Shown here in pieces: positions 55,360 through 63,745 of a stretch of 64,000 nt of DNA. The stretch comes from CBDANW01 sp965197825 (GTDB lineage Bacteria > Acidobacteriota > Vicinamibacteria > Marinacidobacterales > DATDRI01). Position 1 is the stretch's first letter, and every line of letters begins with the position of its first letter. Location of the stretch: positions 248,001 to 312,000 of the forward strand of contig CBDANW010000002.1 in the NCBI GenBank assembly GCA_965197825.1, written 5' to 3'. A program made the position numbers and the translations under genes. Under the pieces are notes generated by a model, which was not told the origin of the DNA, did no database searches, and saw only the letters and a list, made by a program, of their open reading frames with translations.

Positions 55360-55559
55360 CGCATCGGTGTCTGGTGCCCGCCGATGGGTGGTTCGAGTGG
55401 CAACGGACCGGGCACGGCAAGCGGCCCTACTTCCTTGCGCTTGAGGACGGATCGCCACTTTCGTTGGCCGCTCTGTGGGAGCACTGGGGCAAGGGCGACG
55501 ACTCCCTCGAATCCTTCACCATCATCTTTGCGGACGACAACCAACGTCACACCTACTGA
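55360..55559 (+). pseudogene. SRAP-domain (YedK/HMCES) protein, internal fragment
   Basis: HRCLVPADGWFEWQRTGHGK then RPYFLALEDGSPLSLAALWE and ESFTIIFADDN is the middle of an SRAP protein, which shields abasic sites in single-stranded DNA. The N-terminal catalytic cysteine and the C-terminal HDRMP region are missing; an in-frame stop lies just upstream. Confidence 0.78.
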
Positions 55560-55575
55560 CAAGAGCTCGCTGTTG

Positions 55576-55878
55576 TCAGGCGTGCGAATGCTCGCTAGTC
55601 TTGAGAGTTGGCAAAGCTCGAATGAGCTTGCCGGCCTTCTTTTCGGCCTGCCGCAGCTCGTAGAGCTTTTGCAGATTCAGCCAGAATTCCGCACTGGTGC
55701 CAAAGAAATGGGCCAAACGCAGCGCCGTGTCGCCGGTGATGGAGCGCTGCCCATTGAGAATCTCGGTGATGCGGTTGGTGGGTACTTGGATCTGTCGGGC
55801 GAGTGCGGCGGCGCTCATACTGAGTTCGGTTAGCTCTTCCGCGAGGTGTTCACCTGGGTGGATCGCGGGAACGGCCAT
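55576..55878 (-). CDS. higA: HigA-family antitoxin
   Basis: 100-aa XRE-type HTH protein, antitoxin of a HigBA module. MAVPAIHPGEHLAEELTELS, AAALARQIQVPTNRITEILN (HTH) and ALRLAHFFGTSAEFWLNLQK are family signatures. It binds the toxin and the operon promoter. It follows the toxin gene by 12 bp (toxin first, as usual for hig). Complete. Confidence 0.94.
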   Translation of the reverse strand: MAVPAIHPGEHLAEELTELSMSAAALARQIQVPTNRITEILNGQRSITGDTALRLAHFFGTSAEFWLNLQKLYELRQAEKKAGKLIRALPTLKTSEHSHA

Positions 55879-55890
55879 GACTTCCTTCTC

Positions 55891-56181
55891 CTAGTGATAG
55901 TCGATAATTTCCACATTCAGAGGCCCTGAGGATCCGTGGGGCCATTCGAAGCAAATCCGCCATTGGCTGTTGATACGGATGCTGTACTGCCCTTTGCGCT
56001 CCCCTTTCAAGACCTCAAGACGGTTGCCGAGCAATGCAGCAAGGTCTTTGAGTGACGAGGCCGCCTCAAGACGGTCGAGCTTCAGCCGGGCAGCGCGCTC
56101 GATGCCAGAGAAAGCCTTCACCGGCTTTCCGGCGGCAAAGTTCCCGGTTCGCCTGCCACGATAGCTGACGATCACTATCAA
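55891..56181 (-). CDS. higB: HigB-family toxin (RelE-like mRNA interferase)
   Basis: 96 aa. IVSYRGRRTGNFAAGKPVKA, GIERAARLKLDRLEAASSLK, LGNRLEVLKGERKGQYSIRI and NSQWRICFEWPHG match HigB/RelE toxins, which cleave mRNA on the ribosome. The residues RxGQYSIRIN and QWRICFxW are the conserved core. The upstream 56182-56273 should hold the autoregulated promoter. With HigA it forms a complete addiction module that may help retain the region. Confidence 0.94.
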   Translation of the reverse strand: MIVIVSYRGRRTGNFAAGKPVKAFSGIERAARLKLDRLEAASSLKDLAALLGNRLEVLKGERKGQYSIRINSQWRICFEWPHGSSGPLNVEIIDYH

Positions 56182-56273
56182 TCATGCCTTGAAATATGCG
56201 TTACGTCAACCATAATCATGATCGGGTAGTTTGGATGGTACTTTCGACTGACACTCCCGGCCGAAGGCATTTT

Positions 56274-57662
56274 TCATGATATGGATTGATCGGGAACGAG
56301 GCTGAAGCCGAGTCGGGTAGCTTTGCGTCGGAGATTACTCAGGAGGCGTTGCTGGTATTGCCTTTCATAGGCGTCCTGACCGAGCTCAATGAACTCCTCT
56401 CCAGTCGCAAGCATGCGGAAGTAGATGGTCGCTATTTTACGGGCGGTAGCTGTGATGGCCTTTGGAGCACCTCGTCGCGATCGGATTCGTCGATAGAAAG
56501 CGCCGAGCGCGGTTTGGGTATTGCGGACAGCGCACGCGGCGAGGCGAAAGAGTTTTGCAGCACGACTGGAGCTCATTGGGGTGGCCCGGCGAAAGATTCG
56601 ACCAGCGGACTCCTTATTATTCGGTGCGAGAGCTAGCCATGAGGTGAAGTGCTTGTCACTTTTCCACGGGCTCATGTCGCAACCGGTTTCTCCTACGAGC
56701 TGCAGAACGGCATAGCTACCTAAGCCGGGAACCCTGGTTAGGTCCACCCCCGTGAGTCCCAATAGAGACTCAGCGAGCGGAAAGCGCGGCCCGTTGCCGC
56801 TACGCGCTCGCCGTGTCCGTGGTTTCGGCTTAGGCCGAGCGTCCTGAGGCCGGGTCTCCAATTTGGACAGGCATCTCTCGATCCGCTTGTCACAGTCTTC
56901 CATTTTCTCTTGATAGAAATCGTACAACTCCACCGACTGTTGAAGAGCGAAAACATGCTCGCTCCGATAGTTACCTTCTAAGGCTTTCGCGATCGTGGCC
57001 TCATCGTTGTGGCAACGTTCATGCCTCAGTTTTGCTAGGTCACGAGGATCTCGCTCTCCTCTCAAGATCGCTCGGATGATCGCAAGGCCGGTGACTCCGG
57101 TCACGTCGCGCAGGACGTGTTGTAGCTGGAGCCCCATTTGGTTGAGCGCTTTGTGCATATGCTGAATGTGGCGAGCCGCTGACTCCACCAGCGAGCTTCG
57201 TTGGCGGGTGTATGCCCTTAGCTCGCAAATCGCCGATTCCGGCCGAAAGGTTTTTGGGAGTAGCCCGAATGTATGCAGCTGTTGCAGCCACTCCGCATCC
57301 GACACGTCTGACTTGCGCCCAGATACGTTTTTCACTTTGCGAGCATCGACCAGATAGACTTCAAATCCCTCGTCTTCCAACAACTCGTACAGTGGAATCC
57401 AATAAACTCCGGTCGACTCCATCGCCACCGTGCACACGCCGCACGCCTTCAGCCAATTGGCCAGCTCTCGCAGCGAGCATACAAAGCTCTGAAACGTGCG
57501 GACATGTTCGCCCTCAGGAGTGCGCCCCTTCGGGACTGCCGCCACGATTGACTCCGCTCCAATATCAATCCCTGCAGCATCTAGATTTACCGTGTCGAGC
57601 TCGTGCTCCAATTTTTTCCGTCTTGCTTGACGACTGCTTTTTGTCCTGACGCGACGTGCCAT
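56274..57662 (-). CDS. IS110-family transposase
   Basis: 462 aa. N-terminal RuvC-like DEDD domain: D33 (AAGIDIGAES), E82 (TVAMESTGVYW), D119 and D122 (GRKSDVSDAEW). A coiled middle is followed by the Transposase_20 region (DLTRVPGLGSYAVLQLVGET, FTSWLALAPNNKESAGRIFR). IS110 enzymes act with a bridge RNA. ATG 57662 follows AAGGAGCGAGAA; the frame is open to 57683 without a better start. No frameshift seen. Element ends are hard to place since the family lacks terminal inverted repeats. Confidence 0.93.
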   Translation of the reverse strand: MARRVRTKSSRQARRKKLEHELDTVNLDAAGIDIGAESIVAAVPKGRTPEGEHVRTFQSFVCSLRELANWLKACGVCTVAMESTGVYWIPLYELLEDEGFEVYLVDARKVKNVSGRKSDVSDAEWLQQLHTFGLLPKTFRPESAICELRAYTRQRSSLVESAARHIQHMHKALNQMGLQLQHVLRDVTGVTGLAIIRAILRGERDPRDLAKLRHERCHNDEATIAKALEGNYRSEHVFALQQSVELYDFYQEKMEDCDKRIERCLSKLETRPQDARPKPKPRTRRARSGNGPRFPLAESLLGLTGVDLTRVPGLGSYAVLQLVGETGCDMSPWKSDKHFTSWLALAPNNKESAGRIFRRATPMSSSRAAKLFRLAACAVRNTQTALGAFYRRIRSRRGAPKAITATARKIATIYFRMLATGEEFIELGQDAYERQYQQRLLSNLRRKATRLGFSLVPDQSIS

Positions 57663-57910
57663 TTCTCGCTCCTTTCGGCGCAACCAGGAGAGAGGGGCGA
57701 TTCAAAACATTCTTTCGAACGGGGTCATGCCTCGCGACATGCCACCACGGATACTCCCGCTAACCCTCCAGACCTTGCTGTCAAACGGGCACTGAGCACC
57801 ATCGTACCTTCGGCCTTGACTCCCGGCTGCACTCGATCGGAGTCTACTTCCTCCCACAGATCTCAAAGGGTCAGTCTCCGATTACCTTCGCCCGCCCGGG
57901 CGATGCCATT
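57663..57910 (-). ncRNA. IS110 left-end leader, candidate bridge RNA
   Basis: About 250 bp upstream of the transposase contain no frame and several short inverted segments (for example GGCATGTCGCGAGGCATG near 57730). In IS110-group elements this position encodes the bridge RNA that pairs donor and target DNA. Presence of a functional RNA here is inferred from position only. Confidence 0.4.
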
Positions 57911-57939
57911 GCTGTCAAGTTGACGAAAAGCTAGCTGAC

Positions 57940-58206
57940 CGACCCCCGTCATGTCCGATTCTTGGCGACGGCGATTCCTTTGTGGTTGCGGAGCCCAACG
58001 ACAGTATCCCGGTCGCCGACGCGATCCCGCGCAAAACTGCGGATTTGCTTGCCCGCTCCCCTATCGCCGGCAAGCTCTTCGACGAGACCGGCGACCGGCT
58101 GACACCCACCCACACCAAAAGGTTGCGTCTCACGCGCACGCGAAACGCGTCGTCAAACCGGATGGTGTCTACATCAGAATTATACGTTCAACCCACCGGG
58201 CCTCCG
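57940..58206 (+). pseudogene. mixed scraps ending in serine recombinase sequence
   Basis: The first part (DGDSFVVAEPNDSIPVADAI) is coding-like but not assigned. From about 58045 the frame reads LARSPIAGKLFDETGDRLTP THTK, the Zn-ribbon region of the recombinase family seen at 430-1573. Truncated by A1 copy 7. Confidence 0.6.
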
Positions 58207-58527
58207 CGTCCTGTGCCAAAACTCGGCCCTTTTGAAATAGCCGATAAATCAGCAGCTTAGCGTCTGTGTTTTGCGACGGTGCCAAGGGCTGTGAGCTTTA
58301 CAATCGTCTGGCTCGAGGGTGTTATCTTCGGATCCAGCATGACGTACCATGTGCAAATCCTACTGTTGGTCAGGCAGCCGTTGTTCGATCGGGCAGCCCT
58401 TGCTGCTCACACAGACCTCATGGGTGCTTCCGCCATTAAGTGTTGGTAAAATGACGCTAAGACTTTACGGTGCATTAAATTACAGCCATGGTCTTTCAAA
58501 AGGGCCGAGTTTTGGCACAGGACGGGG
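58207..58527 (-). repeat. MITE-like repeat A1, full length (copy 7)
   Basis: Orientation as copy 2. Separates recombinase scraps from the pilW fragment. Confidence 0.87.
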
Positions 58528-58529
58528 AC

Positions 58530-58881
58530 CGCCGCCGTTCGCGCTACACTTTAGCGGCTCGGACGTCGGCACATCCGGATCGGCGAAGATCACGGTGATC
58601 TCATCGGGGTTGATCAGCCCCCCGTCGCTCCACAGAATGGCGGAATGAGCGGGAGTCTTGAAGCCTGCCATGATCAAATCCCGGCTGATCATGTCCACTC
58701 CGGACCTCGCACTTTGATTGAGGTCGCTGATCTCGGGCTCCCGACGGAAACTCTCGGAACCGCGATGCAGCAACCCAAAGACCGATGCCATCACGGTCAG
58801 CGTGAGCAGAAGCGCGATCATCACTTCGACGAGAGTGAACCCACGCTCGGCTATCGAAAAGCGCCTTCCGATCCGTTTCAT
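58530..58881 (-). pseudogene. PilW-like type IV pilus minor pseudopilin, N-terminal fragment
   Basis: ATG 58881: MKRIGRRFSIAERGFTLVEV followed by MIALLLTLTVMASVFGLLHR is a class III signal peptide (cleavage G/FTLVE) and N-terminal helix. QSARSGVDMISRDLIMAGFK is typical of PilW. The frame ends at the A1 terminus after about 115 residues, roughly a third of the protein. No other pilus gene is present. Confidence 0.83.
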
Positions 58882-59017
58882 AGAACACCTCCGGTTGCCC
58901 GGGAGTTGAGGTTCCCTGGGCCCTCCCTGCGCCTTTCCAGGCTGTAGGGGTTCTGCGACTACGTGGACAGTTTTTCAGGAAGTTACCTAGAACGGAATGG
59001 GTTAAATCACACGAAAA

Positions 59018-59038
59018 CCCCCTCGATGGAACGAGGGG
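59018..59038 (-). terminator. hairpin, possible terminator
   Basis: CCCCTCG pairs with CGAGGGG across ATGGAA, followed on the minus strand by GTTTTCG. No minus-strand gene ends nearby in the present arrangement. The rest of 58882-59189 holds only the presumed promoter of the efflux operon. Confidence 0.4.
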
Positions 59039-59189
59039 ATTTCACCACATCCGCGCTCGGTTCCCCCAGCAAACCCAGAGCAACGAAGAAGAGTCGAGAC
59101 CACCTTTCAGGCTGTTTGGAGACCTATCCGATTCAAGCTACGATAGGTGGTTCAAATCGCTGGACCTCGCTAAGTTCGGGAAACTACTC

Positions 59190-60302
59190 ATGAAAGTATT
59201 TACGTCAGGGTCTTCCTTGTTGATCCCTAGTCTGGTTCTGTCAGGGGTGTTGGTCGCAACGCTTGGAGCCGTGCAGCCCAACCAGTCTGGAGATGGAATT
59301 CCGGCCAGCCCGGTCCGATACACCAAGGCCGTGCGGCATCCGGTGCGTCGAACGATCGTGCTCCCCGGCTTGGTCGCCTCCCGCATCGAGAGCTTGGTCG
59401 CTAGTGAAGTGGAAGGCTTGGTCGTCGAGCTCGCGGCACGGGAGGGAACCGCGGTGCGCAAGGGCCAGACGATCGTCCGACTACGAAGCGATCAGCTCGA
59501 GCTCCGGCTCGCGGCGGCGGAAGCCGATCTACGCGAGGCCGAGGCGCGCTGGACTCTGGCGGAGAACAACCTGACGCGATCCCGAGAGCTCTTCGAATCC
59601 CAAGTCTTGTCCAAAGGGCAGCTCGACGACTCTCAATCGGAGTTCAACGCCTGGCAAGGCCGGGCCGAGCGGCTCAAGGCCGAGGTCGCCAGCATCAAGC
59701 TCGATGTCGAGCGATCGACCATCCGCGCGCCCTTCGCGGGAGTCGTCGTTGCCGAACGCTGCGCGGTAGGCGAATGGATCGACCGGGGCGCCCCGGTCGC
59801 GGAGCTCATTTCTCTCTCCGATCTCGAGATCCGGGTCGACGTTCCAGAGCATTATTTCGGCACCATCCAATCCGGCTCCGAGACGACGGTCGAATTCGAG
59901 TCCCTGCCCGGTTACGAACTAAGCGGGGAGGTCAGCGCGGTGGTCCCGCGCGCCAATCCCCAAGCACACACCTTTCCCGTCAAGGTAGGTATCAGTAATA
60001 AGGACGGCAAGGTCGGGGCAGGGATGTTGGCCAAAATTACTTTCTCAGCCGGTGCTTCGCACCAAGCCACCGTGGTCCCCAAGGATGCCGTCATTACCCG
60101 CGGAGATCGGCGTTTCGTCTACGTTCTCAGCGAAGACAGCACTGTGAGCCAAGTCCCCGTCGAGACCGGGGTTGGTGCAGGAGCCTGGGTGGAGATTCAA
60201 AGCGATTTGAAACCGGGCGCCAAGGTCGTAACCCGCGGCAACGAGCGACTCCAACCCGGCCAGAAGGTGGCGGGCGAGTCCTTGGAGTACGAGCTCCCGT
60301 GA
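59190..60302 (+). CDS. RND efflux periplasmic adaptor (HlyD/AcrA type)
   Basis: 370 aa. Links the inner-membrane RND pump to an outer-membrane channel. An N-terminal membrane or signal segment (LLIPSLVLSGVLVATLGA) is followed by the lipoyl-like half motif VEGLVVELAAREGTAVRKGQ, a coiled-coil hairpin (about 105-165; EADLREAEARWTLAENNLTR), the second lipoyl half STIRAPFAGVVVAERCAVGE, then beta-barrel and membrane-proximal domains (GMLAKITFSAGASHQATVVP). No lipobox cysteine. Stop overlaps the pump start (GTGA), so the two are translationally coupled. No outer-membrane factor lies in the window. Confidence 0.94.
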   Translation: MKVFTSGSSLLIPSLVLSGVLVATLGAVQPNQSGDGIPASPVRYTKAVRHPVRRTIVLPGLVASRIESLVASEVEGLVVELAAREGTAVRKGQTIVRLRSDQLELRLAAAEADLREAEARWTLAENNLTRSRELFESQVLSKGQLDDSQSEFNAWQGRAERLKAEVASIKLDVERSTIRAPFAGVVVAERCAVGEWIDRGAPVAELISLSDLEIRVDVPEHYFGTIQSGSETTVEFESLPGYELSGEVSAVVPRANPQAHTFPVKVGISNKDGKVGAGMLAKITFSAGASHQATVVPKDAVITRGDRRFVYVLSEDSTVSQVPVETGVGAGAWVEIQSDLKPGAKVVTRGNERLQPGQKVAGESLEYELP

Positions 60303-63300
60303 AGATCATCGACGAGGCCATACGCTACCCGGTTACGACAACGGTAGGCGTGCTGTTCCTCGTCTTGTTCGGAACCATCGCCCTTTTCCGCATTCCGGTT
60401 CAGCTGACCCCCGACGTCAGCCGGCCAACCATCACCGTCACCACGTTCTGGCCTGGCGCCAGCCCGCAGGAAGTCGAGAGGGATATCGTCGACGAGCAAG
60501 AAGAGCAGCTCAAGTCACTCGAGGGATTGCTCAAGTTGGAGAGCTCGAGCTCCGATAGCAGCGGCACCATTACCTTGACGTTCCCGGTGGGCACCGACCT
60601 GGATAACGCCCTGCTCAAGGTCTCAAACCGGTTGCAACAGGTGCCCCGGTATCCCGACGACGCCGACAAGCCGATCATCAGCACTGTGGACGTCAACGAG
60701 AACGCCATCGCCTGGTTTCTTCTCGGCAAGACCGAGGAGAACCCTTTCCCCAACGACATCACCACGCTCTACAACTTCGTCGACAACTTTATCAAGCCGG
60801 AGCTGGAACGGGTCCCCGGGGTTGGACTTTCGAACTTCTTCGGTGGGCGGGAACAAGAACTTCAAGTCATCGTGGATCCCGCGAAACTGGCGGCGCGGCG
60901 CGTTACGTTCAACGAGTTAGGGGCGGCGCTCGAGCGAGAGAATCGTAACTACAGTGCCGGCGACTTCGACGAGGGCAAGCGCCGCTACATCGTGCGCACT
61001 GTCGGCGAGTATCGGTCTCCCGAGGACATCGAGAACATCGTCATTGCGGTCCGAGACGGCATCCCCATCTACGTCCGTGACGTCGGCCGGGCCGAGCTGG
61101 GATATCGCAAGCCGGACGCGAATGTCTACCACTGGGACGAACAGATCATCGCCATCAACGCCATTCGGGAGCCTGGCTCGAACGTCTTGGAGGTGATGGC
61201 CGGTCTCCGCGCAACGGTCGATAGGCTCAACAACGATCTTCTGAATCCACGAGGTCTCCAGATGGGGATCGGTTATGACCAGACCGAGTACATCGATAGC
61301 GCCATCGGCCTGGTCCAGCAAAGCCTCGTGATCGGCGGACTGTTGGCCATCGGCGTTCTACTCCTATACCTGAGAAGTGGAACCAGCACGCTGGTCATCG
61401 CGGTGGCCATTCCGATCTGCATCATCGGCGCCTTCCTCATGATGCTCTTGTTCGGACACACTCTAAACGTCGTGAGCCTGGCTGGCATGGCGTTTGCGGT
61501 CGGCATGGTCGTCGATAACTCCATCGTGGTGCTCGAGAATATCTACCGCCACAATCAGATGGGAAAACCTCGATTCGTCGCCGCGTTCGACGGTGCGAAG
61601 GAAGTCTGGGGAGCCGTCCTGGCGAGCACTCTAACCACGATCGCGGTCTTCGTCCCCGTGGTATTCATCGAAGAAGAGGCGGGGCAGCTTTTCGCGGACA
61701 TTGCCATCGCCATCAGTTGTGCCGTCGCGATCAGTCTCATCGTATCTATCACTGTCATCCCGAGTCTTTCGGCCAGGATTCTGCGGACCGCCGATCAGAA
61801 CGACGACGAGCAGGGCTTCCATAATCTATGGGGATGGATGCCCCGGGCACGCGCCGTCGCGCACTGGGTAAGCGACACGGTCTCCTGGATCAATCGCTCC
61901 ACGAATCGCCGCCTGGTCATCGTTGTCGGCATGACGGTGGTTTCTATCGTGTTGAGCCTCCTGATCATGCCCCAGGCCGAGTACCTGCCGGTGGGCAACA
62001 ACAATTTCTTGTTCGGTATCGTCTTGCCCCCGCCGGGATACAAGCTCGAGGAAGTCTCCGGGCTTCGTGAGGTCTACGCGAAAGGTCTCAAGCCCTTGGG
62101 AGAGTCCGAGCCAGGATCGGCCGAGGCACGCGCCCAGCCCGGAGGGGGCGTCGATGCCTATTTCTACGTGGCCCTGAACAATCAGGCGTTCATGGGCGTC
62201 AGGGCCCGCGACCCGATGCGGGTCCGTGAACTCTTGCCCGAGTTCCAGCGATTCGGCGCCCAGCTTCCCGGCGTCATCTCGGTCATCAGCCAGGCCAGCA
62301 TATTTCAGTCGGGCTTCGACGAGGGTCGCAACATCGACATCGACATCACCGGGCCCGATCTCGGCGAGCTCATGGCGCTCGGTCGGGAGATGTTCGGCAA
62401 GGTCTACCAGGTCCTGCCGGGAGTACAGGGGCGGCCCATTCCCGGGTTGGATCTAGACAATCCGGAAGTTCAGGTCATCACCCACCGTCGGCGCGCGGCC
62501 GAGGTGTATCTTTCGAATCGAGAGCTCGGTTTTGCGGTGAACGCTCTGGTGGACGGAGCCAAAGCCAGCGATTATCAGTTCGAAGGAAAAGAGATCGATC
62601 TCCGCGTCATGGTCGAAGAGGGTTACTCGCACCGCACCCATCTGTTGGAGCAGCTTCCCATCGCGGCGCCGGACGGCCGGCTCGTCACGCTCGGCTCGGT
62701 GGCGGAAATCGTCGAGGTGAACGGCCCGGTGCAGATCAACCACCGCGAGCGGGAACGCTCCGTCACGCTCCGCATCACGCCCGCGGAGCAGATGCCGCTC
62801 GAGACCGCGATGGGTCTCGTTGAAACGGAGATTTTGGAGCCCCTGCGACAGGAAGGAAAACTGGGAGGACTCTACCGCGCCGCCCTGAGCGGAAGTGCCG
62901 ACAAGCTCTCGCAAACCGGCCGCTCGCTCCGCTGGAACTTCCTTCTGGCCATCATCATCACTTACCTCCTGATGGCCGCTCTCTTCGAAAGCTTCCTCTA
63001 CCCCTTCGTCATCATGTTCAGCGTGCCGCTGGCTGCGCTCGGGGGGTTTCTGGGGTTGGCAATCATCAACCTTTTCTACTACCAAGCCCTCGACGTGCTC
63101 ACGATGTTGGGCTTCATCATCTTGGTGGGTACGGTCGTTAACAACGCGATTCTGATCGTCCACCAGTCGCTGAACCACATGCGGGACGATGGCATGGAAG
63201 CCAATGAGGCCATCAGCGCGTCGGTGAAGACCCGTATCCGTCCAATCTTCATGAGCGTCAGCACTTCGGTCTGCGGCATGCTGCCGCTCATCCTCTTCCC

Positions 63301-63481
63301 CGGGGCCGGATCGGAGCTCTACCGCGGACTCGGAAGCGTCGTGGTGGGTGGCCTCATTCTGTCGACGGTCTTCACGCTATTCCTAGTTCCCGCGCTCTTC
63401 AGTTTGGTCATGGAGGCGCGAAGCCACCTGGCCCAACGAGCGGGGAGAATCTTTCGGACGGCCGAGCAGAGCGGCGACTAG
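60299..63481 (+). CDS. RND-family efflux transporter permease
   Basis: 1060 aa, inner-membrane proton-driven pump of the HAE1-like RND group. TM1 (TTTVGVLFLVLFGTIALFRI) is followed by the first porter loop (PTITVTTFWPGASPQEVERD), TM2-6 with TM4 SLAGMAFAVGMVVDNSIVVL ENIYRH carrying the proton-relay aspartate (DN rather than the DD of AcrB), a second porter loop, and the C-terminal TM bundle (FLLAIIITYLLMAALFESFL, TMLGFIILVGTVVNNAILIV, GLGSVVVGGLILSTVFTLFL). Length is normal and no frameshift is seen. GTG 60299 is used through the overlap. Substrate cannot be told from sequence; multidrug or lipid-like exporters are both known in this group. Confidence 0.95.
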   Translation: MKIIDEAIRYPVTTTVGVLFLVLFGTIALFRIPVQLTPDVSRPTITVTTFWPGASPQEVERDIVDEQEEQLKSLEGLLKLESSSSDSSGTITLTFPVGTDLDNALLKVSNRLQQVPRYPDDADKPIISTVDVNENAIAWFLLGKTEENPFPNDITTLYNFVDNFIKPELERVPGVGLSNFFGGREQELQVIVDPAKLAARRVTFNELGAALERENRNYSAGDFDEGKRRYIVRTVGEYRSPEDIENIVIAVRDGIPIYVRDVGRAELGYRKPDANVYHWDEQIIAINAIREPGSNVLEVMAGLRATVDRLNNDLLNPRGLQMGIGYDQTEYIDSAIGLVQQSLVIGGLLAIGVLLLYLRSGTSTLVIAVAIPICIIGAFLMMLLFGHTLNVVSLAGMAFAVGMVVDNSIVVLENIYRHNQMGKPRFVAAFDGAKEVWGAVLASTLTTIAVFVPVVFIEEEAGQLFADIAIAISCAVAISLIVSITVIPSLSARILRTADQNDDEQGFHNLWGWMPRARAVAHWVSDTVSWINRSTNRRLVIVVGMTVVSIVLSLLIMPQAEYLPVGNNNFLFGIVLPPPGYKLEEVSGLREVYAKGLKPLGESEPGSAEARAQPGGGVDAYFYVALNNQAFMGVRARDPMRVRELLPEFQRFGAQLPGVISVISQASIFQSGFDEGRNIDIDITGPDLGELMALGREMFGKVYQVLPGVQGRPIPGLDLDNPEVQVITHRRRAAEVYLSNRELGFAVNALVDGAKASDYQFEGKEIDLRVMVEEGYSHRTHLLEQLPIAAPDGRLVTLGSVAEIVEVNGPVQINHRERERSVTLRITPAEQMPLETAMGLVETEILEPLRQEGKLGGLYRAALSGSADKLSQTGRSLRWNFLLAIIITYLLMAALFESFLYPFVIMFSVPLAALGGFLGLAIINLFYYQALDVLTMLGFIILVGTVVNNAILIVHQSLNHMRDDGMEANEAISASVKTRIRPIFMSVSTSVCGMLPLILFPGAGSELYRGLGSVVVGGLILSTVFTLFLVPALFSLVMEARSHLAQRAGRIFRTAEQSGD

Positions 63482-63516
63482 CTCATCGACTCTCGAAAGC
63501 CACTAGAATAGGGGCC

Positions 63517-63745
63517 GTGATGAAGGCATGGCCGAAGCGTCTTCTTGCGCTCTCTGTCTCAGCCTGCCTTCTTTACGCGGCCTGTCGTGACGGCGATTCC
63601 GCTCCTTTCGTCGTACTTTTCTGCTTAGACGGCGCAGACCCCGACATCGTGGCCCGTCTGCGCGGCGAGGGAAAGCTGCCGCAGATCGATCGGCTCATGC
63701 GCTCCGGCGCATGGAGTCCCATGGAATCCGTAGCCGCGAAACGAG
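63517..63745 (+). pseudogene. lipoprotein type I phosphodiesterase-like protein, N-terminal fragment
   Basis: GTG 63517 or ATG 63520: MKAWPKRLLALSVSACLLYA then ACRDGD gives a lipoprotein signal with lipobox LYAAC. PFVVLFCLDGADPDIVARLR and IDRLMRSGAWSPMESVAAKR is the start of a type I phosphodiesterase/nucleotide pyrophosphatase domain (first metal aspartate in LDGAD). Cut at 63746 by IS-alpha; the rest may resume beyond the window. Confidence 0.75.

Noticed and set aside
3066..58527. Repeats between small genes as an integron cassette array with attC sites
   Set aside because: The repeats lack paired GTTRRRY/RYYYAAC cores, occur in both orientations, have true terminal inverted repeats and cut genes internally; no integron integrase is present.
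3066..58527. CRISPR array
   Set aside because: No short direct repeats with regular spacers; repeats are long, dispersed and inverted-ended, and no cas gene is recognisable.
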